A stretch of 64,000 nucleotides of DNA from Rhizobium sp. JAB6 (lineage in GTDB: Bacteria > Pseudomonadota > Alphaproteobacteria > Rhizobiales > Rhizobiaceae), in assembly GCF_003024605.1 (NCBI RefSeq), contig NZ_PYJQ01000001.1, forward strand, positions 1 to 64,000, read 5' to 3'. The position numbers and the translations under genes are program-made. A model generated the notes under the pieces. That model searched no databases. It was not told the DNA's origin and was given only the letters and a program-made list of their open reading frames with translations. Below are positions 9,931 to 19,049 of the stretch, piece by piece (position 1 is the stretch's first letter; each line of letters opens with the position of its first letter).

Positions 9931-11934
9931 TCAGCCCTCGAGCCACTTCACCTGTTCCGGCGTCAGCTTGATGTCGAGCGCCGAGAGGCTATCCTCCAGT
10001 TCGGCGACCGTGCGCGGGCCGATCAGCGGAATGACCGGGAACGGCTGGGCGACGACATAGGCAAGCGCGATGTGGATCGGGTTGCGGCCGAGCTTCTGCG
10101 CCAGTTCTATCGCCCTGTCGCGGCGGCCGAAATTGCGGTCGGAATACCAGACACGAACCAATTCCTCGTCGTCTCGCTTGTCGCGGCCGGCGCGGTCGGT
10201 AAAGAAGCCGCGGCCCTGGCTCGACCAGGCGAAGTTCGGGATCTGTTTGGCGTTGAGCCACGCCTTCCAGTCGTCGTCGGAAGCCGCAACGCAGCCGGCC
10301 CAGATCGGGTCGAGCATTTCCGCCAGCGAGAAGTTGTTGGAAAGGGCAGCCGGCGCCGTCTTGCCGTTCTTCTCGGCATAGGCGATCGCCTCGTCGAAGC
10401 GGGCGCGCGTCCAGTTCGAGCCGCCGAAGATGCCGCGAATGCGGCCGGCCTTCACCTCGGCATCCATCGCATCGACGAACTCGCCGACCGGAACGTCGGT
10501 ATTGTCGCGGTGCATGAAGTAGATGTCGACATAGTCGGTCTTCAGGCGAATGAGGGATTGGTCGAGCTGCTTGGCGATCATGTCCGGGTAGCAAAGCGGC
10601 GAATGCGCGCCCTTGCCGATCAGCACGATCTCCTCGCGCGACACGTTGCGGCTGGTATGCCAGTCGCCGAAGATGCTCTCCGTCTTGCCGCCGCCATAGA
10701 CATAGGCCGTGTCGAAGGTATTGCCGCCGGCTTCATAGAAGGCGTCGAGCGTCAGCGAGGCGGCTGCGAAATTCGGGAAGAACTCGAAGCCGAGCGTGAC
10801 GAGCGATGCCGGCTTGGAAATGCCAGGAATGCTTCGCTTCGGGATGCTGTTGCCCTTGGTAACGGTCGCGGCGGCGATATTCTTCGTCCGCTTTGCCGCC
10901 TTTTCGACACCATATTCGAGGCCGATCGAAGCGCGCCATTGGTCGAGAACCCTGAGATTGCCGATCGAATCCGCCCAGCCGATGCCGGGATAGGCGAATT
11001 CCTTTTGTCCGGCGCGAATGGCGTCGCCAGCCGCATCGACCTCGAAGGAGTACAGCCAGCGCTCTTCCTTGACTTCGATCGTCTGGGTCTCTCCGCCCTT
11101 AATGACGTCGATCTTGCCGACGCCACCCTTATGCCCGGAGGCGAACCAGAAGTCCTTGACCTCGATGCGCCCGTCCGAGCCGATGATGCGTAGCGTGTTG
11201 TCCTGGTTCGCCATGATCGAGCAGGACACTTCGGCAATGACCTTATTCGGGAATTTCAGGACGGCGGAAGCCCATTCGTCGACTCCGGTCTGGCCAAGAT
11301 GGCCGACACCGGAGACCTTGTCGGGATCGAGGAACGGCTTGCCATCGACCGCGCCGGCGATCAGGCGGGCCATGGAGACCGGATAGCCGCCGACATCGAG
11401 AATGCCGCCGCCCGCCATGTCATTGGCAAACAGCCGGTGTTCCGGATTGACCTTGCCCATGTTGAAGCCGAAGGAGGAGCGGATGATGCGCAGATCGCCG
11501 ATTACGCCGCTCTTGACGAGCTCGATCAGCTTCGCCGTCTGCGGATGGACGCGATACATGAAGGCCTCGCCGGCAAAGACGCCCGCCTTCCTGGCTTCGT
11601 AGTAGATGGCTTCCGCATCGAAGGCGGAAAGCGCGATCGGCTTTTCGACGAGTACATGCTTACCGGCCCGGATCGCCTTGATCGCCCATTCGGCATGGCC
11701 GGTGTGGGGCGTGGCGATATAGACGGCGTCGATTTCCTTGTCCGCGAGCAGGGCTTCATAGCCATTGACGATGCGCGCGCCGGGGAAGCCGTCGCCGAGG
11801 CCCGGCTTGTCCGGGTTGCGGCTGGCGATGGCCACCAGTTTGCCGCTGCGGGAATGGGCGATACCTTCGGCAAAAGTCTGTGCGATCCTGCCGGGGCCGA
11901 TGATGCCCCAGCGGATTGATGTCTCAGTGGTCAT
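9931..11934 (-). CDS. fused Gfo/Idh/MocA oxidoreductase and aldo/keto reductase
   Basis: One uninterrupted 667-residue frame containing two NAD(P)-dependent enzymes. Residues 1 to about 335 are a Gfo/Idh/MocA dehydrogenase: Rossmann GIIGPGRIA at 10-18 and the catalytic EKP at 97-99. After a linker near 335-365 comes a full aldo/keto reductase barrel. Its tetrad is visible as Asp and Tyr in FDTAYVYGGG (about 407), Lys in LIGKGAHS (about 438) and His in FMHRDNTD (about 473). It is the last gene of the second sugar ABC operon, 50 bases after the ATPase gene. Two successive redox steps on one imported sugar are a plausible role, but the substrate is unknown. Confidence 0.9.
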   Translation of the reverse strand: MTTETSIRWGIIGPGRIAQTFAEGIAHSRSGKLVAIASRNPDKPGLGDGFPGARIVNGYEALLADKEIDAVYIATPHTGHAEWAIKAIRAGKHVLVEKPIALSAFDAEAIYYEARKAGVFAGEAFMYRVHPQTAKLIELVKSGVIGDLRIIRSSFGFNMGKVNPEHRLFANDMAGGGILDVGGYPVSMARLIAGAVDGKPFLDPDKVSGVGHLGQTGVDEWASAVLKFPNKVIAEVSCSIMANQDNTLRIIGSDGRIEVKDFWFASGHKGGVGKIDVIKGGETQTIEVKEERWLYSFEVDAAGDAIRAGQKEFAYPGIGWADSIGNLRVLDQWRASIGLEYGVEKAAKRTKNIAAATVTKGNSIPKRSIPGISKPASLVTLGFEFFPNFAAASLTLDAFYEAGGNTFDTAYVYGGGKTESIFGDWHTSRNVSREEIVLIGKGAHSPLCYPDMIAKQLDQSLIRLKTDYVDIYFMHRDNTDVPVGEFVDAMDAEVKAGRIRGIFGGSNWTRARFDEAIAYAEKNGKTAPAALSNNFSLAEMLDPIWAGCVAASDDDWKAWLNAKQIPNFAWSSQGRGFFTDRAGRDKRDDEELVRVWYSDRNFGRRDRAIELAQKLGRNPIHIALAYVVAQPFPVIPLIGPRTVAELEDSLSALDIKLTPEQVKWLEG

Positions 11935-11984
11935 GGAACGATCCTTTCCTAAATCTGCATGCTGTCTTGGGAGAACGGGCGGCG

Positions 11985-13073
11985 CTATCGCAATCGGTTG
12001 CCGGCGCTGTCGAACAGGAATGTCTTGGCCGCCGATAGCGCCACGCTGAGCTTGTCGCGATTGCCCGTATTGCGGGACTCCTCGCGCTCGATGACGATCT
12101 GCTCGCCGCCTTCGATATTGGCGTAGATGTAGCTGGTGTTGCCGAGATGCTCGGCGACATCGACGTCGACGGTCATATCCACATCGCCGCGTCCGGCCTC
12201 GAGGAAATGTTCCGGCCGGACGCCGAGCGTCACCGGCTGGCCGGCCTCCACCTTGGCGGAAGTGAGTGGCAGGGTCAGACGGATATTGCGGCGGCCCTTG
12301 AGCACGACGGCGATGCGGCCCGGTTGGTTGTCCGTCACCTCGGCCTGCAGGAAATTCATTTTCGGGGAGCCGACGAACCCGGCTACAAACTGGTTGGCCG
12401 GATCGTCATAGAGGTCGAGCGGCGCTCCCACCTGTTCGATATTGCCGCCGCGCAGCACGACGATCTTGTCGGCGAGCGTCATGGCTTCCGTCTGGTCGTG
12501 GGTGACGTAGATCATCGTCGTGCCAAGCTTCTTGTGGAGGCGCGAGATTTCCACGCGCATCTGCACGCGCAGTTCGGCGTCGAGGTTGGAAAGCGGCTCG
12601 TCGAACAGGAAGATCTGCGGTTCGCGCACGATGGCGCGGCCGATGGCGACGCGCTGGCGCTGGCCACCGGAAAGCTGCTTCGGCCGGCGCTGCATCAATT
12701 CGGTAATCTGCAGGATCTCGGCCGCCTGCTTGACGCGGCGGTCGGTGTCGGCCTTCGGATTGCCGTTCATGCGCAGCCCGAAATTGAGGTTCTGCTCGAC
12801 CGTCAGATGCGGATAGAGGGCATAGGACTGGAAGACCATCGCGATGCCGCGATCGGCCGGTTCCACGTCGTTGACGACCCGGCCGCCGATCCTGAGTTCG
12901 CCGCCGGAAATATCCTCCAGGCCGGCGATCATGCGCAGGAGCGTGGACTTGCCGCATCCTGACGGCCCGACGAAGACGACGAACTCGCCGTCCTTCACCT
13001 CGAGATTGGCGCCGTGGATGATTTCCAGCGAACCGTAGCGTTTAACGATATTGGTAAGAGACAGTTCAGCCAT
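11985..13073 (-). CDS. sugar ABC transporter ATP-binding protein (CUT1, UgpC type)
   Basis: A 362-residue ATPase with Walker A GPSGCGKST at 36-44, signature LSGGQ at 134-138, Walker B FLFDEP at 155-160 and a C-terminal regulatory domain with the RPEHF motif of CUT1 ATPases. It is a separate gene from the ATPase at 1245-2309 with the same layout. It follows the MalG-type permease by 15 bases and precedes the fused oxidoreductase, so it belongs to the second leftward sugar operon. Confidence 0.94.
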   Translation of the reverse strand: MAELSLTNIVKRYGSLEIIHGANLEVKDGEFVVFVGPSGCGKSTLLRMIAGLEDISGGELRIGGRVVNDVEPADRGIAMVFQSYALYPHLTVEQNLNFGLRMNGNPKADTDRRVKQAAEILQITELMQRRPKQLSGGQRQRVAIGRAIVREPQIFLFDEPLSNLDAELRVQMRVEISRLHKKLGTTMIYVTHDQTEAMTLADKIVVLRGGNIEQVGAPLDLYDDPANQFVAGFVGSPKMNFLQAEVTDNQPGRIAVVLKGRRNIRLTLPLTSAKVEAGQPVTLGVRPEHFLEAGRGDVDMTVDVDVAEHLGNTSYIYANIEGGEQIVIEREESRNTGNRDKLSVALSAAKTFLFDSAGNRLR

Positions 13074-13088
13074 ACGGATCTCCCGGAA

Positions 13089-13925
13089 TTATTTGATTGC
13101 GCCGGCGGCGATACCGGCGATGAAGTGGCGTTGCAGGAGAACGAAGACGACGAGGATCGGCGCCGTCAGCATCACGGCGCCCGCCATGATGCCGCCCCAG
13201 GAGACCCTGGTGAGGCCGATCAGCGTTCCGAGCGCGACGGGCGCGGTCATCATTCCCGGCCGGGAATTGATGAGCAGCGGCCAGAGATAGTTGTTCCAGG
13301 AAGCCAGGAACAGGATGATGGCGAGCGCCGCCATGGTCGGCCTTGCCAGCGGCAGGGCGATGCGCAGGAAGATCTGCCATTCCTTGACCCCTTCGACACG
13401 GGCGGCGTCAAAGAGCTCGCCCGGCATCATCGAGAAGGCCTGACGCATGAAGAGCACGCCGAGCGAGTTGAAGAGCGGCGGAACGATCAGCGCAACCCAG
13501 GAGTTGGCCAGCCCGAAATCGCGCGCCACCATGATGAATTGCGGGATGACGACGACGGAGTAGGGCAGCGTGATCGTGCCGAGGATGATGCCGATGACGC
13601 CCGAACGCCCGGCGAACTGGTAGCGCGCGAGCGCCCATCCCGCCATCGAGGTCAGCAGCACCGACAGGAAGGTATAGGTGACGGCAACGACAATGGAGAT
13701 CGTCATGGCGCCTATGAAGTTGGTGTCGGCCTGGAGGTTTCGGACGTTGTCCATGAAACCCGTCGACGGTGTCAGGATGATGCCGGGGCTGAAGATGCCG
13801 TAATCGGGCATGGTCGAGAAGACGAACATCATCCAGAGCGGAAACAGCCAGATGATGGCGAGCGGCGCCAGCAGGCCGTGCAAGACGATGGAGCGGATCA
13901 GAGTGGATTTGGACTTCGATTTCAT
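13089..13925 (-). CDS. sugar ABC transporter permease (MalG type)
   Basis: A 278-residue inner-membrane permease with about six helices. The EAA coupling loop reads ELFDAARVEGVKEWQIFLRI about 90 residues before the end, matching CUT1 permeases. Its start overlaps the end of the preceding permease by four bases. With that permease it forms the channel of the second importer, energised by the ATPase at 11985-13073. Confidence 0.93.
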   Translation of the reverse strand: MKSKSKSTLIRSIVLHGLLAPLAIIWLFPLWMMFVFSTMPDYGIFSPGIILTPSTGFMDNVRNLQADTNFIGAMTISIVVAVTYTFLSVLLTSMAGWALARYQFAGRSGVIGIILGTITLPYSVVVIPQFIMVARDFGLANSWVALIVPPLFNSLGVLFMRQAFSMMPGELFDAARVEGVKEWQIFLRIALPLARPTMAALAIILFLASWNNYLWPLLINSRPGMMTAPVALGTLIGLTRVSWGGIMAGAVMLTAPILVVFVLLQRHFIAGIAAGAIK

Positions 13926-14782
13926 TTCGGTTCGCGCCCCACCCAGAGATTGAGAAGAGAGATGGCTACCGCAAGCGCCGCCATCGTATAGGCGATCGCG
14001 GAGGCATAGCCGAAGTTGGTCGACTGGAAAGCCTGACGATAGAGCAGCAGGCCGAGCGTTTCCGTCCCGCCGCCGGGGCCTCCCCTATTGGTGATCAGAT
14101 ATGGTTCGGTGAAGAGCTGCATGGTGCCGATGACGGACAGAACCACGCAGAACAGAATGATCGGCTTCAGGAGCGGCAGGGTGATGTGGATGAACTGCTT
14201 GAAGCGGCTGACGCGGTCGAGGGTCGCCGCCTCATAAACATCCTCGGGAATCGATTGCAGCCCGGACAGGATGATGATGGCGTTATAACCCGCCCAGCGC
14301 CAGGTGACGGCAATGATGATGAGCACCATGGCAGCGTGCGCATCGGCGAACCACGACACCGGTGCGATGCCCACGCCGCCGAGCAGCTTGTTGACGATGC
14401 CGAAATCGACGTTGAACATCAGGCGGAAGACGGCGGCATAGGCCACCTCCCCGACAACGACGGGCGCAAAGAAAGCGAAGCGAAAAATGCCGCGTGCCTT
14501 CAGCAATGGTGAATTCAGCAGCACCGCCATGACCGTGGCGAGCGTGATCATGACGGGTACCTGGACGATCAGGATGATCAGCGTATTTTCAAGCGCGTTG
14601 TAGAAAGCCGGATCCCCGAACAGCCGCCCCCAATTGAGCGACAGATTGAAGGTCCACGGATTGACCCGGGTATTCTGGAACGAGATCAGAAACGAGTCGA
14701 TGATCGGCCAGACCCAGAAAGCGGCGAATACCAGAAGATAGGGTGCAAGGAACGCATAGGCGCTCCGGTTTCGCAACCGCAT
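13922..14782 (-). CDS. sugar ABC transporter permease (MalF type)
   Basis: A 286-residue inner-membrane permease with about six helices. The start MRLRNRSAYAFLAPYLL is preferred because AAGGAGAAGG lies just upstream and it gives a normal MalF-type N-terminus; fourteen further residues are open upstream. The EAA loop DVYEAATLDRVSRFKQFIHI is present. It overlaps the next permease gene. A palindromic repeat lies between this gene and the binding-protein gene upstream, which may modulate their relative expression. Confidence 0.92.
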   Translation of the reverse strand: MRLRNRSAYAFLAPYLLVFAAFWVWPIIDSFLISFQNTRVNPWTFNLSLNWGRLFGDPAFYNALENTLIILIVQVPVMITLATVMAVLLNSPLLKARGIFRFAFFAPVVVGEVAYAAVFRLMFNVDFGIVNKLLGGVGIAPVSWFADAHAAMVLIIIAVTWRWAGYNAIIILSGLQSIPEDVYEAATLDRVSRFKQFIHITLPLLKPIILFCVVLSVIGTMQLFTEPYLITNRGGPGGGTETLGLLLYRQAFQSTNFGYASAIAYTMAALAVAISLLNLWVGREPK

Positions 14783-14841
14783 GAAAGCCTTCTCCTTTAT
14801 ACGCAGGAAAATGATGCGTAACATCGCATCCCCGCCGCCCT

Positions 14842-14945
14842 AGAGCGTGACGCCGAAAAGCGCAGGCGGTTTTCGGACGGCGTCACGCTCTACTTCTTTG
14901 ATTCCAGAGCGGATTCAGATTTCAGGCCGAACAGACCTAAAATCA
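14842..14945. repeat. rhizobial-type intergenic palindromic repeat
   Basis: Two 14-base arms (AGAGCGTGACGCCG at 14842-14855, its complement at 14878-14891) enclose a second pairing, GCCGAAAAGCG against the GGTTTTCGG side. A trailing part reads AGAGCGGATTCAGATTTCAG. From memory, near-identical elements occur many times between genes in Rhizobium chromosomes. It sits inside the second sugar operon between the binding-protein and permease genes, where its hairpin could damp read-through or stabilise the upstream message. Confidence 0.7.
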
Positions 14946-15006
14946 TCCCACTCCAGGGCGGCGGGGATGCCGGGCGCGGCTTGGGAGACACGCCCCGCGG
15001 TGTCAC

Positions 15007-16281
15007 TCATTTCGCGATCGGCAGACCCGTCGCCGAGGCGATCTGCTGGGCTGCATCGTCGAGCGCAGCCTTGCCGTTTGGATAACCGCCGGCGAGATAT
15101 TTCGTCTGGACAGCCTTTATGACCTCGTCGGCGTCGCTGAAATACTGGGTGCCTGGGCTCGGGCGGATCTTCGGCAGCGTGGCGAGGATATCGGCCCAGA
15201 CCTTCTGCCCGCCCCAATAGGGCTGCGGCTGGTTGACGAAGGGATCCTGGACCGCCGTCAGCAGCGACGGTACGAGACCGAAGGATTTCAGCATGGTCAC
15301 CTGACCCTCATTGGTGCCAAGCGTATATTCGAGGAATTTCCAGGCGGCTTCCTTGTGCTTGGAACCGCTGGCGATTGCGAGCGACGAGCCGCCGAGATTG
15401 GCCGCATGCGGGCCGTCGGCCGTCATGCTCGGCATCGGATAAACGCCCCATTTACCGGCGAGATCCGGCGAGGTGGAGCGGATGGTGCCTTCATACCAGC
15501 CGCCATAGAGCTGCGATGCCACCTTGCTCGCAGTGTTCGCCTGAATTTTCTCGTTCCAGTTCGCCGCGCTCATCAGGCCGGCGTCCTTGATCTCCTTCAC
15601 CTTGTCCAGAGCCTTCACGCAGGCCGGTTGGTTGACGGTGATGCTCTGGCTGTCATACGAGAAATAGCCGCAGCCCTGTTCGTTGGCGAGCATGCGGAAC
15701 CATTCGGTGTCGCCGTTAAGGTCGGCCTGCGTCATGACAACACCGGGATTGGCGGCGGAGATTTTCTTGCCGGCGGCGATGAAGTCGTCCCAGGTCTTGA
15801 TCGTTGCCGGATCGACGCCTGCCTTTTCATACATGTCGCGGCGATAGAACATGGTGACCGGACCGGAATCCCACGGCATTGCGTAGGCGGCATCGCCGAC
15901 CTCAAGCTCGGCGCGTTTGAAATCCGGGAACTGCTTCTTCAGTTGGTCGTTGTAGCCGAGCTTCGTCAGGTCGGTCAGGCAGTCCGGAAAGCGGTTCCAG
16001 AAGATCGAAGCCTTGTGGTTCTCGATCGACATGACGTCAGGCAGGCCATCGCCGCCGGCAGCGCAAGCAGCCAGCATCTTGTCGAAGACCTGCGGGTTGC
16101 CGATGTCCTGAACCTCGACCTTGATGTCGGGGTATTTCTTGTTGAATCCCTCGACCGTGGACTTCAGCGCCGACGCAGCGATGTTCCAGCTCCAGACAGT
16201 GATGGTGGTCTGTTCCGCAAAGGCGGAACCGGAGGCGAGTAGAGCCGCAAGGGCCGTCGCTCCAGCAAGTTTTAAACGCAT
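15007..16281 (-). CDS. sugar ABC transporter substrate-binding protein (CUT1)
   Basis: A 424-residue periplasmic binding protein. The start MRLKLAGATA has GGGAGG upstream and opens a signal peptide cleaved after SGSAFA at about 22. The mature protein begins EQTTITVWSWNIAASALKS, then GFNKKYPDIKVEVQDIG, the classic opening of family 1 carbohydrate-binding proteins. Mid-protein PWDSGPVTMFYRRDMYEKAG matches the disaccharide-binding group. It heads the second operon, 92 bases from the divergent AraC regulator. A lactose- or other oligosaccharide-type ligand is possible but not demonstrated. Confidence 0.93.
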   Translation of the reverse strand: MRLKLAGATALAALLASGSAFAEQTTITVWSWNIAASALKSTVEGFNKKYPDIKVEVQDIGNPQVFDKMLAACAAGGDGLPDVMSIENHKASIFWNRFPDCLTDLTKLGYNDQLKKQFPDFKRAELEVGDAAYAMPWDSGPVTMFYRRDMYEKAGVDPATIKTWDDFIAAGKKISAANPGVVMTQADLNGDTEWFRMLANEQGCGYFSYDSQSITVNQPACVKALDKVKEIKDAGLMSAANWNEKIQANTASKVASQLYGGWYEGTIRSTSPDLAGKWGVYPMPSMTADGPHAANLGGSSLAIASGSKHKEAAWKFLEYTLGTNEGQVTMLKSFGLVPSLLTAVQDPFVNQPQPYWGGQKVWADILATLPKIRPSPGTQYFSDADEVIKAVQTKYLAGGYPNGKAALDDAAQQIASATGLPIAK

Positions 16282-16373
16282 TGAAAATCCTCCCTTTTCA
16301 ATTGCCGTCCTCAATAGAACACGCTTAAACTAGCTGCCGGTACGCTTCTGTCTCCTAAAAAAGGAACATCGAC

Positions 16374-17318
16374 TTGGCGAAAAGTAAGGTGGGTCAACGG
16401 GCGGTTTATCAACCAGGCGCCAGCAGCGTCGAAGGGCTCCCGAATGTCCTGCAGATGTTTCATAACCACCCGTTGCCGATGGCAAAGCCGCATTGGCACG
16501 CACAGGTGGAAGTCAATTACATCGTCCGCGGGACCGTGCACTACCGCATAGGCGATCACGAGCTTACTTTGCGAGCCGGTGAGATCTGTCTCTTCTGGGG
16601 CGGCCAGCCGCATCAGCTGGACGAGCTGTCCGACGACTCGATCTATGCAGGCGCGCATCTGCCGCTCGTGCATTTTTTCCGCCTGCGGCTGCCGCTCGAT
16701 ATTTCCGGCCGCCTCATTCGCGGGCAGACCCTGATAAGCTCGGCGACCGATGCCGCCGACGACGAGAACTTCGCGCGATGGCACCGCTATGTCATGTCCG
16801 GCGATGGCGCCAAGGCGGAACATGCCGTCGCGGAACTCCTCCTGCGTCTGGAGCGCATCGCTTTCGAGCCCTATCGTATGGTTCCGGAAAAGGCGGGAAA
16901 TCCGGCAAATGGCAAGGCTCATCCGCAATCTTCGCGCAGCCTGGCGCGCATGTGCGATTTCATCGCCGATAATTTTCTGCATGACATCGATACGGTCGAT
17001 ATTGCCAAGGCAGCGAACCTCCATCCGAAATACGCCATGAACCTCTTCAAGAAATCGACAGGCATGACGTTGGCGAAATATGTGAGCCTGCTGCGCCTTT
17101 CGCGGGCCCAGGCGATGCTGATGCGCGACGGCGCCAACGTTCTGCAGGTCGCCATGGACAGCGGCTTCGGCTCGATCAGCGCTTTCAACAAATCTTTCCG
17201 CCATATTGCCGGAATGACGCCCTCCGATTTCCGGCGCGACATGCGCGTACTCTCTGCGGTGAAAGTAGAGGCGATCAAACCCTCGATGCCGCGGCTGCCG
17301 CAGCAATATCATCGCTAG
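16374..17318 (+). CDS. AraC-family transcriptional regulator
   Basis: A 314-residue activator-type regulator. An N-terminal cupin (about residues 25-120: HWHAQVEVNYIVRGTVHYRI) would bind the sugar, and a C-terminal double helix-turn-helix (about 195-300) includes DTVDIAKAANLHPKYAMNLF and VAMDSGFGSISAFNKSFR. It starts with TTG at 16374, nine bases after AAGGA. Divergent from the second sugar ABC operon and followed by an isomerase-like gene, it most likely controls this locus in both directions. Confidence 0.9.
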   Translation: MAKSKVGQRAVYQPGASSVEGLPNVLQMFHNHPLPMAKPHWHAQVEVNYIVRGTVHYRIGDHELTLRAGEICLFWGGQPHQLDELSDDSIYAGAHLPLVHFFRLRLPLDISGRLIRGQTLISSATDAADDENFARWHRYVMSGDGAKAEHAVAELLLRLERIAFEPYRMVPEKAGNPANGKAHPQSSRSLARMCDFIADNFLHDIDTVDIAKAANLHPKYAMNLFKKSTGMTLAKYVSLLRLSRAQAMLMRDGANVLQVAMDSGFGSISAFNKSFRHIAGMTPSDFRRDMRVLSAVKVEAIKPSMPRLPQQYHR

Positions 17319-17378
17319 AGAGGCTTGCGGTTGCGCATGATCTCGCGCATTGCTCCTGACCAATCGAGGGAGGATCTG

Positions 17379-18155
17379 ATGCGGCAGTTTTCGGCTTGTA
17401 TCGAGTGGTTGTTTGCGCGCGATGGCGATGTCTTTGCCGATCGTATCGGGCGGGCGCATGCGGCGGGGCTCGATGCTGTCGAGTTCTGGCACTGGACGAA
17501 CAAGGATCTGAACGCAATTGCAGCTGCCGTCGCCGAGACCGGCATTGCCGTGTCCGGAATGGTGGCAGAGCCGATGATCGCGCTGACGAATCTGGCAAAT
17601 AAAGAGGCGTGGCTCAAAGGGTTGCGGGAGTCCGTGGCGGTCGCCCAGCGTCTCGGCGCGCCGGTTCTGATTGCACAGGCCGGCGATGATCTGCCGGAGT
17701 TTTCCCGTGCCGAGCAGCGCGCGGCCATCGTCGCCGCCTTGAGCGCCGGTGCCGATATTCTCGAAGGGTCCGGCGTCCGGCTCGGCCTCGAGCCGTTGAA
17801 TACGAGGATCGATCACGTCGGCTACTATCTTTCCTCGACCGCGGAAGGCCTTGATATCGTCGATGAGGTCGGCCGTCCGGAAGTGGGCATCGTCTACGAT
17901 CTCTATCATTCGGCTGTCATGGGCGAGAACACGCAGCAGGTGATCGGCGATCGTATCGATCGGATCGTGCATCTTCATGTCGCCGACCATCCCGGCCGCA
18001 ACGATCCCGGCACCGGCCATATCGATCTGGCGGAGCGGCTTGATTGGCTTTTTGCCGGGGGTTATCGCGGCAGGATCGGTTTGGAATACAAACCGGCGGC
18101 AAGCGACGCGGCAGCCGTTCGTGCGGTCATAACATCGCTCGGCGCTAGGGGTTAG
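17379..18155 (+). CDS. hydroxypyruvate isomerase-like TIM-barrel protein
   Basis: A 258-residue xylose-isomerase-like barrel. MRQFSACIEWLF is taken as the start because GAGGGAGGA lies six bases upstream; eighteen residues of open frame upstream lack such a site. Metal and substrate residues of the Hyi family are visible: Glu in GLEPLNTR, Asp and His in VYDLYHSAVMGEN, His in HLHVADHPGRNDPGTG and Glu in IGLEYKP. The position right after the AraC gene suggests a role in the same sugar pathway. Hydroxypyruvate isomerase is the nearest guess; a ketose epimerase or isomerase is equally possible. Confidence 0.82.
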   Translation: MRQFSACIEWLFARDGDVFADRIGRAHAAGLDAVEFWHWTNKDLNAIAAAVAETGIAVSGMVAEPMIALTNLANKEAWLKGLRESVAVAQRLGAPVLIAQAGDDLPEFSRAEQRAAIVAALSAGADILEGSGVRLGLEPLNTRIDHVGYYLSSTAEGLDIVDEVGRPEVGIVYDLYHSAVMGENTQQVIGDRIDRIVHLHVADHPGRNDPGTGHIDLAERLDWLFAGGYRGRIGLEYKPAASDAAAVRAVITSLGARG

Positions 18156-18164
18156 CGCAGGCAT

Positions 18165-19049
18165 CTACACCGGCTCCAGCATGCCGAAGACGGCGACCAG
18201 CGCGATGACGACAATGGCGATGACGATCTCTGCAACGCTTCCAAGCCGAAGGGCCAGCAGCGCGCGGTCATGATTGCGGCCGATCCAGGGAACGAAGACG
18301 TAGCGATTGATGATTGCCAGCACCGCCATGACGGCAACCAGCGCGATCTTGACGGCAAGCAGCATCTGATAGGGAGAAGACCAGTCCGTCGGCAGACGTT
18401 TCAGGATCAGCAGCGTATTGACGATGCCGGAGACGATGACGAGCGCGACAGCAACGTGCCCGGCATTGGAGAAGCGGCGCAGCGCCAGTTGCGCTTCCGC
18501 CCTGCATTCCGGGCGGCCGAGAAGCCTGAGGGTGGAGAGCAGCGGCACCAGCGCGCCCAGCCAGCCCCCGCCGGCAAGCACGTGCAGGATATCGTTGGCG
18601 CGATGCACCTGCTTGAGCCAGCCTTCCAGCATCGAGGCGTGCCCGGTCAATGAAAGCGAGGCGAGCCCGAGGCCTGCGCCCAGGGTCAGTCCGTAGCGAC
18701 ACCGTTTCTCCGGAAGCAACAAGGCGCCAGCCATCACGATGGCTGCCAGCGCCTGCGCCTGCCAGGCGGCTCCGACCGTGGTTTTGAAAATTACGTCGTG
18801 GATCATGCCGGCATCGAGCGCATCGCTCCAGCCGTTGCCGATATTCGCTGTCGTCACCGGCAGCACGGCCAACACCGTTAAAACGGCAATCGCAGCAATC
18901 AGCAGAAACGGTTTCGCCACCATGCGCCAGACGGTGTCGGCAAGTGCTCTCGGGACAAGGAGCGAGAGATAGGCGCAGGCGCCCCATAGAAGCATCAGAG
19001 ATGCGTCATGCAGGAAGCGGCAGAGCTGGAGCGCCGTCGTCGTATCCAT
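18165..19049 (-). CDS. copD: CopD-family copper-resistance membrane protein
   Basis: A 294-residue protein with about eight membrane helices. Conserved histidines sit in CRFLHDASLMLLWG, GMIHDVIFKTTVGAAW, LTGHASMLEG and HRANDILHVLAGGGWLG, matching the PcoD/CopD copper-uptake and resistance family. CopD often works with a periplasmic CopC; no copC was found in the 350 bases upstream or next to it. It is convergent with the isomerase gene, nine bases apart, and looks monocistronic. Confidence 0.85.
   Translation of the reverse strand: MDTTTALQLCRFLHDASLMLLWGACAYLSLLVPRALADTVWRMVAKPFLLIAAIAVLTVLAVLPVTTANIGNGWSDALDAGMIHDVIFKTTVGAAWQAQALAAIVMAGALLLPEKRCRYGLTLGAGLGLASLSLTGHASMLEGWLKQVHRANDILHVLAGGGWLGALVPLLSTLRLLGRPECRAEAQLALRRFSNAGHVAVALVIVSGIVNTLLILKRLPTDWSSPYQMLLAVKIALVAVMAVLAIINRYVFVPWIGRNHDRALLALRLGSVAEIVIAIVVIALVAVFGMLEPV

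Noticed and set aside
16311..18164. Leftward open frame of 617 codons opposite the AraC and isomerase genes
   Set aside because: Covers two well-supported rightward genes; no recognisable domain.
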